NCBI GenBank assembly: GCA_033977485.1
Contig: CM066987.1
Coordinates: 88,754,588 to 88,818,587, forward strand
Source of the DNA: Hydrangea macrophylla
Taxonomy: Eukaryota > Streptophyta > Magnoliopsida > Cornales > Hydrangeaceae
Reading direction: 5' to 3'
DNA length: 64,000 nucleotides
In this document: piece by piece, positions 9,661-21,700 of the stretch
How positions within the stretch are numbered: position 1 is the stretch's first letter
Layout: each line of letters begins with the position of its first letter
The notes under the pieces: generated by a model
What the model saw: only the letters and a program-made list of their open reading frames with translations
Databases searched by the model: none
Told to the model about the DNA's origin: nothing
Made by a program: the position numbers and the translations under genes

Positions 9661-10368
9661 TGTTATAGAGTTGAACTACTGTCGAGTTTGTTCCCCTATC
9701 GTGTCGCGTTGTCGATCTTAAAATGAATAGGACGTCAGTAATCGGATCATTGGTTTGATTAAAGGAGTTACCCTTACTGAATTCTAATTTGGTTACTATT
9801 TATAACTTGTGATAATATCAATAGTCGATACCCTGTTAGTATTTAACTCACTCGGCTTTCATTAAGCTGACAGCGTTTATGCCGCTGGACATTTCTACGT
9901 TCCAGCGCACCCTGGTTATGACTATACAGGTGAAGGGCTTGCAGGAGAGGACCACTATGCCGGTGACGGAGACCTTGTGGAGGATTTCCCCGACGGAGGT
10001 TAGGCCGAAGAAGACTACTACGCCGAGGACTACCTTTACGCCAACTGAAGACTAGACTAGAATTGTAGCTAATTGTCTTTACCGTTTTAGAACCCTTTTT
10101 GTAGTCAGGCATATGTTGCCTTGACATTTATACTTCCGCTGCCTTATATTTGATTCGAGACTCTGATATGTAATAGTTAGTAACTTCTGTTGACTTTGTG
10201 ATACGTTGTGATCAGAACCTAGACTTCATTCTTGTTACACTATTACTTCTTGTTGCTTAGTACTGCGTGGTGTGGACAATCATGTGACTTCACCCGTCGA
10301 TGCCTTTGGACCCAAAAAGGAAATTTATTTTTCTCTATTTTTGCCGTTCCGGGGCGTGACAGGATTTT

Positions 10369-10380
10369 TGGTATCCGAGC
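10369..10380 (+). other. Tekay-1 primer-binding site
   Basis: TGGTATCCGAGC lies 7 bp after the LTR. It differs at one base from the initiator-Met tRNA match TGGTATCAGAGC, which Tekay-2 keeps exactly (50557-50568). The change may weaken priming in this copy. Confidence 0.8.
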
Positions 10381-10479
10381 CTAGGTTGTATACCTTATCG
10401 CTCACAGATTGTCCCACACCATCTGGTCCTAGATCCTTGAGATTCTATAGATGAGTATTAAGATTAGTTTTGACTTAAG

Positions 10480-10499
10480 GTAGTCCCTTTTCAGGTAGC
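10480..10499 (+). promoter_or_regulatory. 3' splice acceptor directly before the extra ORF
   Basis: A pyrimidine stretch ends in CCCTTTTCAG at 10494, five bases before the ATG at 10500. Tekay-2 has the identical arrangement on minus (just above 50437). Such a placement would give the extra ORF the first AUG after a spliced leader. It pairs with the LTR donor at 8687. Confidence 0.6.
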
Positions 10500-11423
10500 A
10501 TGGCACCGCCGCTGTTCATTCCATACGAGTTCGGAGGACACTATGTGTATGAGAGTAGTATTGCGCCAGCAGATCCAGAGTACTATGCCTGGAAGGTTAG
10601 ACAGAGACCTATTGCAGAGACAGAGCGAGACATGCAGATCGAGCAGCAGAGATTTGGGACCCATGACCCAGAAGTGATGCGTCAAGAGATGATCTATCGT
10701 AAGGAAACATTCAAACGCATCGAGGAGGATTCTCTACTGATGTTACGAGACCGTTCTTCGTACCAGGTTCTACTTGCACAGGTTAGAGCAGCACCTCCAC
10801 CCCCACCGGAGGAAGACATAGCTGATGCACCCCCAGCAGATGAGGACCCGGAGGATGATGATGAGAGCGATGGCGATGATGAGCCAGAGGATGCAGACGA
10901 GGAGATGGGAGATGAAGAGGACGAGGACACCGATGACGAGGAGCCGGAGTATGATCCAGAGGAGGGGGACCCCGTGGACCCAGCCAGTATGGACGTGCCA
11001 GTTGGCGTAGATATTGTAGTTGCAGAGGGTTATCCGATAGAGGAAGAGGAGGTAGCCGCAGATGATGATGCAGTAGTACCAGTCTTACCAGGAGGAATTG
11101 TAGCACAGCTAGCAGCTGAGTGGGCCGCAGAGATGGCTGCACATCCCCATGGATTTGAGATCGGAGCACCGGATTTGGTACAGGCTATGGTACAGGCTGA
11201 GGCACTTGCAGCCGCATTTGATGCAGCCCAGGCTGACATGGCCGCTGATGTAGGGGATTTGGGAGCTGTTGTGGAGCATGATGGACCCGAGCTGATCGAG
11301 GATGTTGTGATAGAGGATGAGGACATGATGGATGACGATGACATGGATGAGGATGATGTTTTGTCTGAGGTTTCCCCAGAGGACGAGGCTTCCATCTATG
11401 GATCCGATGTGGACAACTTTTGA
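10500..11423 (+). CDS. Extra acidic ORF of the Tekay element (307 aa, function unknown)
   Basis: A complete ORF lies between PBS and gag, where chromoviruses normally have only leader. Residues 1-100 look helical and charged, with aromatic residues (GGHYVYES, YYAWKVRQR, EMIYRKETFKRIEEDSLLMLRDRS). A poly-proline hinge follows at about 98-104, then a strongly acidic stretch (about 110-165), a less charged alanine-rich middle (about 170-265), and a second Asp/Glu-rich tail ending SIYGSDVDNF. I see no signal peptide, membrane segment, zinc motif or known catalytic motif. Tekay-2 keeps it open (319 aa) and Tekay-3 keeps the C-terminal two thirds. It is open here although gag-pol downstream is full of stops. 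Possible roles are an acidic chaperone-like or activator-like factor; that is inference only. Confidence 0.8.
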   Translation: MAPPLFIPYEFGGHYVYESSIAPADPEYYAWKVRQRPIAETERDMQIEQQRFGTHDPEVMRQEMIYRKETFKRIEEDSLLMLRDRSSYQVLLAQVRAAPPPPPEEDIADAPPADEDPEDDDESDGDDEPEDADEEMGDEEDEDTDDEEPEYDPEEGDPVDPASMDVPVGVDIVVAEGYPIEEEEVAADDDAVVPVLPGGIVAQLAAEWAAEMAAHPHGFEIGAPDLVQAMVQAEALAAAFDAAQADMAADVGDLGAVVEHDGPELIEDVVIEDEDMMDDDDMDEDDVLSEVSPEDEASIYGSDVDNF

Positions 11424-11820
11424 GTCCAGTACCTTTAGGACTTAGACCTTTACGCTTGACTTTAGGACATGTTGTCCACTTACTTTTGACGCTTACATAG
11501 ACAGCTATTGACCTTAGCCTTTTTGTATAGGTAGCCACCAGTAGTGGTTTTGTATATATCTTTCTTTTGTTTAGATCTTGTATAGAATCATGTACTACGC
11601 GGTACACAGATGATCTGTTGTGTACTCCGCTGTACATCTTTTGGGTATATATATATGGCAGATCGTTTCTCTTGGTTATTTCTGTTATCATCTCATTGTT
11701 ATGTTATGGTTGTGATTTTGATTCATGTTATGCTGTCTGTTATTTAAGTACGATCATTTCCCCGAGGAGATTGTCAGCTAATCGTTAGATCCTTCATAGG
11801 TACACCTCACACGGATCACT
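11424..11820 (+). other. Spacer between extra ORF and gag, with candidate acceptor
   Basis: Non-coding DNA with the paired motif GTACTACGCGGTACACAG...GTGTACTCCGCTGTACA (about 11591-11636), which can fold into a hairpin and is kept in Tekay-2 and Tekay-3. A CCTTCATAG acceptor-like site ends at 11799, 21 nt before the gag ATG, and is conserved in all young copies. Confidence 0.5.
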
Positions 11821-14800
11821 ATGGTGGGATCCACAAGGAACCAAGCACGACTGGGAGCACCCATTCCCGAGGGTATGGACCCAATTGGAGTCTTTGAAGC
11901 TTTCATGCAACGGATGGAGCACATCGGCGATACCTACAGTCATGTCACCAACAACAATGGTAACAACCACTTTGTCCCTCCAAGGCAGACAGGCGATAAG
12001 CTATTGGAACGATTTCTTGGTCTGCGACCCGAAAAGTTTGACGGCATGGCAGAAACCTGGAAAGCAGAGCAATGGATACGAGAGTTGGAGCTAATCTTTG
12101 AAGCCCTGGAGTGCAGTGAGCTTGACAAGAGACGTCTAGCCGCATTTCAACTAACTTACTCCGCTGCGGACTGGTGGGAGGCCGAGAGAGCCACGATTGG
12201 GATTGACGCTGCAAGGAGAATGCCTTGGGAAGCATTCAAGACTCGATTTCTCGAGAAGTATTTCCCTGAGGACGAAAGAGACCAACAAGAGAGGAATTTC
12301 CTGAGTCTAACCCAAGGAAACTGGACAATCAGGGAGTATACTACACAATTTGAGCGACTTTCCCATTTTGCTCCGCATGTGATAGACACCTCCGTCAAGA
12401 AGGTCAAGCGATTCCACCAAGGACTCAACCCACACCTCCGGCACATGATGATAGGCCATCTGGGCCAGTCATTTGAAGGGATTGTCCGTCTTGCTTCAAG
12501 TTTGGAAAAGGATGCTTACCCTGTGCAAGGACCATAAGTGAATCGACCTCCACCCAAGACCTTCCAACCAAGGAACTTTCCCGCGCAATCATCAAGGAAC
12601 AATCAGGGATGGAAACCCCAGACCAACAACTATCAGGGAACCAAGCGCACATGGGATGGGACAAGGAAGCCCCAAGCTAATTTTCCTCGACAACTGAATC
12701 AACAGCGAGGACCACCTCAGGCACAGCCCGTCGCCCAGCGACAGAACACTGATGGATGTTTCAACTGTGGAGTGCCCGGACATATTGCAAGGTATTGCAC
12801 AGCCCCCAAGACTAACCGCCGTAATGACCTCGTCTGCCGCAACTGTAACAAGCCTGGTCACATAAGCAAGGATTGTCGAGCACCACGTGGAGGCTACTAT
12901 GGAGCGCCTGCTCAAGGACAGCAAGGACAGGTTAGGGTGAATGCCATCATCCCTGACAATGCAGGGTATAATGCGGAGGAACAGCAAAACTTGGAAGGTA
13001 CACTCATTTTATTTCACTGTCAAGTTAGAGCTTTGTTTGATACCGGTGCCGCCCGTTCTTTCATAGCTATTAAGATGGTACGTGATTTGGGATTGTTACC
13101 CCTAGCACTTGAGCCGACCCTTAATGCCGTTTCACCCTTGGGAGTATCCATTAAGTTAGGTAAGGTGTGCAAGGATTGTCCCTTGACACTAGAGGATAGG
13201 AATCTCCCAGCAGACTTGATAGTCTTGTCAATGTCTGAGTTCGACGTGATCCTAGGAATGGATTGGCTTACTAAGTATGGCGCTAACCTGGATTGTGTTA
13301 GACGGACCATTGTCTTTTCGACGCCTGGTTGACCGCAGATCAGATTTTAGTGCCAACCATTGAGCGACATGTTTATCACGAGCTGCCTAGCCACGATTAA
13401 GACTTCAAGCATGGAGCTTACTAGCAAGCAGATCCCCGTTATTCAAGACTTTGAAGATGTGTTCCGAAGTATCTCAGGACTTCCGCCAGAGAGAGAGATA
13501 GACTTCTGCATTGAGTTAGCACCCGGAACGTAGCCGATTTCCAAGACCCCGTATCGGATGGCGCCAATAGAAATGCTAGAATTGAAGAAGCAAGTTCAGG
13601 AACTTGAAGATTTAGGTTTTGTTCGCCCGAGTACATCACCTTGGGGAGCACCAGTTTTATTTGTGAAAAAGAAGGACAGAGAGCTACAACTCTGTATCGA
13701 CTACAGGGAGCTGAATAAAGTCACGATCAAGAATAGGTATCCACTTCCCCGGATAGACGACCTGTTCGATCAACTACAAGGATCAAGGATATTCTCGAAA
13801 ATCGATTTGCGTTCAGGATACCATCAATTACTAGTTCGGCCGAAAGATATACCGAAAACTGCCTTCAGAACGAGATATGGACACTACGAATTTCTAGTGA
13901 TGTCTTTTGGATTGACTAATGCCCCGGCGGTATTCATGGACCTAATGAATAGAGTATTCAGACCCTATCTGGATCAATTCATTATAGTATTCATAGATGA
14001 CATTTTAATTTATTCAAGGACGGAAGAAGAACATAAGAAGCATATGCAAATTGCTCTACAGACTCTCAGAGACAATAGTCTGTATGCGAAATTCAGCAAA
14101 TGTGAATTCTGGCTTCAGGAAGTTAAATTCCTGGGACATGTGATATCATAGGATGGGATTTCTGTAGACTCATCTAAGATCGATGCAGTCTTGAGCTGGA
14201 ACAGACCAACCAATGTGACTGAAGTTAGGAGTTTTCTTGGATTGGCTGGGTATTACCGGAAATTTGTGGAAGGATTCTCTAGAATTGCAGGACCGTTGAC
14301 AAGCCTGACTAGGAAGGAGACGAAGTACGAATGGACTGATAAACATGAGGATGCCTTCCGGGAATTGAAAGAGAGACTAACCTCAGCACCCGTGCTTGCG
14401 ATACCTAAGAGTGGTGAATAATTCATAATCTATAGTGATGCATCACACCAAGGACTTGGTTGTGTGCTAATGCAAGAGGGGAATGTCATCGCATACGGAT
14501 CAAGACAATTGAAGCCACATGAGAAGAACTATCCGACTCATGACTTAGAACTAGCTGCAATCGTGTTCGCCTTGAAGATTTGGAGACACTATTTGTATGG
14601 AGAAAAGTTCGACTTGTTCTCAGATCATAAGAGTTTAAGGTACCTGTTCTCTAAAAAAGAGTTGAACATGCGACAACGGAGATGGATGGAACTATTCAAG
14701 GACTACGACTTCTCTTGCAATACCACCCGGGTAAAGCAAATGTTGTAGCCGACGCTCTGAGCCGGAGGCCGCGCCTTTTGGTTTCTTCGATTTTGATTAG

Positions 14801-16325
14801 GGAATGGCGAGCATTGGAGACGTTAGTCGAATTCGACCTTCAACCAGTGGAATCAGGAGAAGGACAACACTTTGGATGTCTTGTCGTGCAACCGACTCTC
14901 ATCAGCCGCATCTTGGAAGCTCAACAGTCGAACGAGGATTTAAAGTTATGGTTTGCCAAGATGTCCGCAAAGGAACCCGAGATATGGGGTATTAGTACGG
15001 ACGGAGCACTAAGATGCAAAGGTAGACTCTGTGTGCCAAATGACGATGGACTCAGGAAGAACATTCTAGACGAAGCACACAAGTCAAGGATGACTATCCA
15101 CCTAGGAGGAAACAAGATGTATAAGGACTTGAAGAGAAACTTCTGGTGGCAAGGAATGAAGCGAGAAGTGGCCGAGTATGTATCGCAATGTCTTATTTGC
15201 AAACAAGTGAAGGCAGAGCATCAGAAACCACCTGGACTCCTACAACCGCTACCGATTCCCCAATGGAAATGGGAGCACATCACCATGGATTTTGTGGTTG
15301 GATTGCCGAAGTCTCAACAAAACCACGACGCTATTTGGGTAATAGTGGATCGACTCACCAAGTCAGCACATTTTATCGCCTACAGCATGACGCACCCTGT
15401 TGAAAGATTGAGCCGGATGTATCTAGAGCAAGTAGTGCGACTGCATGGTGTACCCATCTCAATAGTTTTAGATCGAGATTCACGCTTTACCGCAGAATTC
15501 TGGAAGAGCCTTCAGACAGCAATGGGAACTTCATTGAATTTGAGTTCAGCCTTTCACCCACAGATAGACGGTCAGACCAAACGAGTCAATCAAGTGATGG
15601 AGGATATGTTGCGAGCCTGTTTCATTGAATTCGAGAGTTCATGGGAGACGCATCTACCTTTGATCGAGTTTGCCTACAACAACAGCTACCACACGAGTAT
15701 AGGGATGGCACCATTTGAAGCCTTGTATGGAAGACCTTGCCGATCGCCGCTGTGTTGGGCCGAAGTCGGAGATACTCAACTACTTGGGCCCGAGATGATT
15801 CGAGAAACCAACGAGAAAATCCAGATTGTACGAGAGAAGATGAAGACAGCGCAATCCAGACACAAGAGCTATGCCGACAAGCGACGGAAAGATCTAGAGT
15901 TTGCAGTTGGAGATCATGTGCTACTCAAAGTCTCGCCAGTTCGAGGTGTCGCCAGATTCGGACAGAAAAGAGGCAAGCTATCGCCGCGATTCATCGGACC
16001 GTTCGAGATCCTAGAACGTGTTGGAAAGGTTGCTTATCGACTTGCGTTGCCGCCGAAGATGTCAGGAGTACACAACGTTTTCCACATCAGCATGTTGAGG
16101 ACGTGTGCCCACAACCCAGCGCACGAGATTAGTTTTGAAGATATCGAGGTGAACGAGAACGTGACCTACAACGAAGGACCAGTGCGTATTCTAGACCGAG
16201 GAGTGAAGAAGCTCAGAAACAAGGATATTCCGCTAGTGAAGGTTCAGTGGAAGCACCACGACGAAGGAGAAGCTTCATGGGAATTGGAGTCGGAGATGCA
16301 AGAGAAGTTTCCATTTTTGTTTTAA
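11821..16325 (+). pseudogene. Tekay-1 gag-pol polyprotein with chromodomain, broken
   Basis: Domains in order: gag (LRPEKFDGMAE, AADWWEAE); two CCHC knuckles ([14 protein letters not shown] and [14 protein letters not shown], about 12757-12877); aspartic protease (FDTGAARSF, about 13036); RT (13558-14150, with FIDDILIYS); RNase H (about 14430-14790, [14 protein letters not shown]); integrase with HHCC zinc finger (about 15075-15215) and catalytic core; and chromodomain (about 16200-16322, VQWKHHDEGEASWE). Stops: TAA 12535, TGA 13330, TAG 13348, TAG 13531, TAG 14149, TAA 14419. A one-base deletion near 14712 shifts the frame. The integrase catalytic Glu of the DGQTERVNQ motif is Lys here. The chromodomain would direct insertion to marked chromatin. 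The copy is not functional. Confidence 0.92.
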
Positions 16326-16376
16326 CCCAGTTTATTTCGGATTTCGGGGACGAAATCTTTTATGAGTGGTGGATGA

Positions 16377-18694
16377 TGTAATACCCTGTATTTTTGTAAT
16401 ATATTATATAACTAGACCTTGTATGTTTCTTTTAATACTTGTATGAGTTTGGCCTTACCCTTGGTATAATTTGGATACCAATCGATTGACAAGTTTTCCA
16501 ATCGATTGCCTTGCTTTGGATACCAATCGATTGAACTTTATATCAATCGATTGATTGTATCAATCGATTGACACTTATGTCAATCGATTGGAGGCAGCTG
16601 GGCAGATTCTTTTGCTCTGGCTAGGGAGAGGCCACGTGAACACTCTCTCCTTATATATACCAGCCCTTTTCCGGCGTTTTTCTTTTTAGAAAAATCAGTG
16701 AGAGTGAGAGGGAGTGTTTGTGTGTGTGTTATGTATATATAAACACTTATATATATATACACACATATATACATGTATTCATACACTCACACACACACAT
16801 CCATGGACTGAGACAAGAAGGAAGAAGAGGAGAAGATCAGAAAGAAGAAAGAAGGAGAAAGAGAAGAGAGAAGACAGAGAACTAGAGAGAGAGAGGGAAA
16901 CCACCATTGAAGCTCCAAGCTTCAAAACACAACCAAACACGCCCTTAACGTCTAAGGTGAGTTCTAAACTCACTTGGTAGCCTTACATTGATGTTATGAC
17001 ATGTTTGAATGAAGAAATGGAGAAGAAACCATGTATTTCCCGTTTATATGTGCTGGGCAGTCTTCTCTGTGAAGAAGACGAAGTGTCAATCGATTGACAC
17101 TTTATCAATCGATTGACATCTTTCATGTTCCAATCGATTGAATCTTTATCAATCGATTGACATCTTTCATGTTCCAATCGATTGAATCTTTATCAATCGA
17201 TTGACATGGATTGTGATCCAATCGATTGAATCTTTGATCAATCGATTGACACTACTTTTATACCAATCGATTGAACCTTCTTCCAATCGATTGATGCCAC
17301 TTTGATACCAATCGATTGACATCTATACCAATCGATTGGCAGTTACAGTTTACTGTTTTACTTGTTTAGATAATGTAATAACTGTTTAGTTGTTTATTTA
17401 CTGTTCAGTATTTCCCAGCATGCTTTATTATTGTAATATAGACATGATAACGAGTTAATGCGGCGTAGGATCGTAGTAATAACAAGATTAATGGATAATG
17501 TTTATAACGTTAGATAACGGAATAGTCGTGAATCCTTTGGAGTTAATGTTCATTTCATTCAGATTAGTCAGGCCACATTGGGATTGTCATGTATCGGTGA
17601 TAGAGTTGAACTTAAGTAGGTTTGCTAAGATTCGGGAAATTTGCGTGGGCGGGCTTTGGTCGATCGTATGTTCTTAAAAGCGGTAGACAGACGAAGGTGT
17701 CTATGACTTGCGGTGAACCGGACCATTTGCCCTAAGATAGCCAGATGATCTAATCATATGTTCGTAAAAGCGGTAGACAGACGAAGGTGTCTATGACATG
17801 CGGTGGACCGTGATCACTGGTAGACGTCGCTAAGTCGTGGCATAGAATGATGTACTGTTGTTTAAAGCGTTATATCCCTGACATGCGGTGGACTGTGCAT
17901 ATGTTCTTAAAAGCGGGGGATGGACTAACGTGGTATCCATGACATGCGGTGAACTGTGCATATGTTCTTAAAAGCGGTGGATGAGAAATGGTGTGTTATA
18001 GAGTTGAACTACTGTCGAGTCTGTTCCCCTATCGTGTCGCGTTGTCGATCTTAAAATGAATAGGACGTCAGTAATCGGATCATTGGTTTGATTAAAGGAG
18101 TTACCCTTACTGAATTCTAATTTGGTTACTATTTATAACTTGTGATAATATCAATAGTCGATACCCTGTTAGTATTTAACTCACTCGGCTTTCATTAAGC
18201 TGACGGCGTTTATGCCGCTGGACATTTCTACGTTCCAGCGCACCCTGGTTATGACTATACAGGTGAAGGGCCTGCAGGAGAGGACCACTATGCCGGTGAC
18301 GGAGACCCTGTGGAGGATTTCCCCGACGGAGGTCAGACCAAAGAAGACTATTACGCCGAGGACTACCTTTACGCCAACTGAAGACTAGACTAGAATTGTA
18401 GCTAATTGTCTTTACCGTTTTAGAACCCTTTTTGTAGTCAGGCATATGTTGCCTTGACATTTGTACTTCCGCTGCCTTATATTTGATTCGAGACTCTGAT
18501 ATGTAATAGTTAGTAACTTCTGTTGACTTTGTGATACGTTGTGATCAGAACCTAGACTTCATTCTTGTTACACTATTACTTCTTGTTGCTTAGTACTGCG
18601 TGGTGTGGACAATCATGTGACTTCACCCGTCGCTACCTTTGGACCCAAAAAGGAAATTTATTTTTCTCTATTTTTGCCGTTCCGGGGCGTGACA
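16377..18694 (+). repeat. Tekay-1 3' LTR
   Basis: The 2318-bp LTR starts TGTAATACCC and ends GCGTGACA, directly before the TSD TGAAG. It has the same internal order as the 5' LTR: array 1 (16483-16590), TATA (about 16652-16660), splice donor (16956/16957), array 2 with twelve palindromes (17087-17337) and tandem block (17668-17990). The sequence before it (16346-16376) is the Tekay-type GGGGACGAAATC region with a poor polypurine tract (GAGTGGTGGATGA). Confidence 0.95.
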
Positions 18695-18713
18695 TGAAGT
18701 GACACACCTCACT

Positions 18714-21700
18714 TTAACTAATGGCTCTACCTCCTAGGGTAAACACATATCCTGAGGTAGACTTTCTGGAATCCCTATCTGACATGAAATCAGAATTTGT
18801 GTACCCAATTGGTACAAGACTGTCTGCTTGGTAAACTAACATATAGTCTCGAGTCCTTTTCAGGTACTTGAGAATATTTTTCACCGCAGTCCAATGTTCT
18901 TGCCCTGGATTAGACTGATATCTACTAACCATGCCAATAGCAAAGCAGATGTCAGGTCTAGTACATAGCATAGCATACATTAGGCTTCCTACTGCCGAGG
19001 CATAAGGAATTGCCTTCATCTTCTCTATCTCATCAGGTGTCATAGGACACTGATCCTTAGATAGAGTAATTCCGTGTCTGAAGGGAAGGAATCCCTTCTT
19101 GGAATCTTGCATGCTAAACCTTGCAAGAATATTGTCAATATAAGTGCCTTGTGACAAGCCCAACATCCTATTCTTGCGATCTCGCATAAGCTTGATCCCT
19201 AGGATATGACCGACTTCTCCTAAGTCCTTCATATTGAATTGACTGGATAACCATACCCTTACAGAAGATAATACCCCCACATCGTTTTCGATTAGCAAGA
19301 TATCATCCACATATAGTACTAAGAACACCACCACTCTTCCATCATGTTTCTTGTACACACAAGATTCATCCGCACATTGATCAAAACCAAAAGACTTGAT
19401 TGCTTGATCAAAGCGGATATTCCAAGACCTAGATGCCTGCTTAAGTCCATAAATGGACTTCTTAAGCTTGCACAACATGTGTTCTTGGCCCTTCGTAATG
19501 AACCTGTCTGGTTGCATCATATAGATGCACTCGTCAAGATTTCCATTTAGAAATGCTGTCTTGACATCCATTTGCCAAATTTCATAATCGAAATGTGCAG
19601 CAATGGATAAGAGAATCCGGATAGACTTCAGCATTGCCACCGGCGAAAAAGTTTCCTCATAATCGATTCCTTCTTTTTGAGTTAACCCTTTCGCAACAAG
19701 CCTTGCTTTAAAGGTTTCCACCTTACCATCTTCTCCTCTCTTCTTCTTATAGATCCACTTACATCCAATGGGTTTTATTTCATTGGGTGGTTCTACAAGA
19801 TCCCAGACTTGATTGGAGTACATGGACTCCATTTCAGACTTCATAGCCTTTTGCCAAAGATCTGCATCTTTATCTTGGAGTGCTTCATTGTAGTTACAGG
19901 GGTCGGTACCTTGTTCATCAGGGACCCGGTCATAAGACTCTCCCAAGAACATATACCGGTTAGGTCGAATAATAACCCTCCCACTACGACGAGGCACAAC
20001 CCGTGTCTGTGCATCACTGATATTTCGTTGTGAAGATTCTGAACCTAATACACCATTATCTACACGTTGTACTGGTTCAGGAACCTGCGTGTTAATGGTT
20101 GGTTCGAGATCTACACGAGTTTCGATAATCCTCCCACTTCCTCTAGAACAATACGACTTCTGGGCTTGTGGTCCATAACATAGTCCTCTTCTAAGAATGT
20201 GGCATTGGTGCTAACAATAACCTTCTGATCCTTAGGACTATAAAACAGACCACCTTTAGTTCCTCTTGGATACCCAACAAAGAAACATACTTCTGTTCTC
20301 GATTCCAACTTTTTTGCGTTCCCTTTCAGCACATGTGCTGGACTACCCCAGATCCGAACATGCCGCAAACTAGGCTTTCGCCCAGTCCACAATTCCATGG
20401 GAGTAGTAGGTACTGACTTAGATGGTACCAAGTTTAGAATGTATGTAGCTGTCTCTAATGCGTGTCCCCAAAAGGAAATTGGTAAATCCGAGTAACTCAT
20501 CATAGATCTTACCATATCCATGAGAGTCCTGTTCCTTCTTTCTGCTACACCGTTCTGCTGAGGCATACGGGGTGCAGACAATTGGGATGTAATCCCTTAC
20601 TCCAATAAGTATTCCTTATACTCTCCCAAGAGGTACTCTCCACCACGATCAGATCGTAGTGTCTTGATACATTTACCTAGACGCTTCTCAGTTTCAGCCT
20701 TGAAGTCCTTGAATTTCTCAAAGCATTCAGACTTATGCCGCATCAAATAAATGTACCCATACCTTGAGTAATTATCGATGAAAGTGACAAAGTACTCAAA
20801 TCCCCCTCTTGCTTGGACAGTCATAGGACCACACAAATCAGAGTGAATCAGTTCCAACGGCTCTTTAGCTCTATAGCCCTTGGCCAAGAACGGCCTCTTG
20901 GTCATTTTACCTTCCAAGCAGGATTCACAGACTGGAAGTGCCTCCACTTCCAATGAGCCTAATGGCCCATTTTGAACCAGTCTTTGAATCCTTTTCAAAT
21001 TAATATGACCAAGGCGTAAGTGCCAAAGATGCGTTTGGTTCATCCTCAAAGGTTCTTTTCTCTTAAATGGCAAACTATTTGTGTTATTCAATTCATTAAG
21101 TTGCAGTATAGGAGAGATAGGATTTATAATATAAAGATCATCCACCAATAGACCAGAACAAATAAAACGTTTATTTTCTTTAATAACTACTATTTTATTA
21201 AAATGAACTGAATATCCATTCTTTACTAAACTAGAAACTGAAACTAAATTCCTTCTTATAGAAGGTACAAAAAGGCAATTTCTTAATATTAAAATCCTAT
21301 CTCTACCAAAACTAAGATGTAGATCTCCTACTGCAACTGCTGTTACTCTTAGTAGCATTTCCCATATATAGATAAATCTTTCCATCATTGAGCTGTTTGG
21401 TTCCCTAGAACCCCTGCAAAGAATTGCATACATGATCAGTGGCTCCCGTATCTACACACCAGGAACCTGTAGATCCGACCGCTAAACATGATTCAACAAC
21501 TAGTAAATGAGATTTACCTTGATTGTTCTGTCTGGCAAGATAAACTGGACATTGCTTCTTCCAGTGTCCTGGCTGCTTGCAAACAAAACATTTGCCTTTA
21601 GGCTTTCCCGGTTGTCCTCTTGGCCTTTGGATTGGCGGAGGACCCGCGGCCTTCTTTTGAGCCTTTTTCATTTTCTTCTTGCCTTTCTGCTTTGAAGCAG

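Larger units (their letters stand above)
8104..10361 (+). repeat. Tekay-1 5' LTR
   Basis: The 2258-bp LTR starts TGTAATACCC and ends GGGCGTGACA. In order it holds: palindrome array 1 (8207-8320), a G-box and TATA (8360-8386), a purine/CA-rich leader, a strong 5' splice site (8687/8688), palindrome array 2 (8818-9007), a tandem repeat block (9332-9660) and a conserved 3' part (9840-10361) that also survives in the old LTR. It is 60 bp shorter than the 3' LTR, mostly because array 2 has 9 units here and 12 there. Confidence 0.95.
8104..18694 (+). mobile_element. Tekay-1: complete chromovirus (Ty3/gypsy, Tekay/Del type)
   Basis: The 10591-bp element has TSD TGAAG on both sides (8099-8103, 18695-18699). 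Layout: 5' LTR 8104-10361, PBS 10369-10380, acidic extra ORF 10500-11423, gag-pol 11821-16325 with C-terminal chromodomain, purine-rich region, 3' LTR 16377-18694. The chromodomain and the TTTCGGGGACGAAATC stretch before the 3' LTR are hallmarks of Tekay/Del. Both LTRs are very similar, so the insertion is fairly young. gag-pol has several stops and one frameshift and the integrase has lost its catalytic Glu, so this copy is not autonomous. Confidence 0.95.

Noticed and set aside
10694..11395. Long open frames on the strand opposite the acidic ORF (serine-rich or proline/histidine-rich)
   Set aside because: They mirror GAN-rich codons of the real ORF, have extreme composition and no start context; same for the copies at 49506-50243 and 51243-51914.
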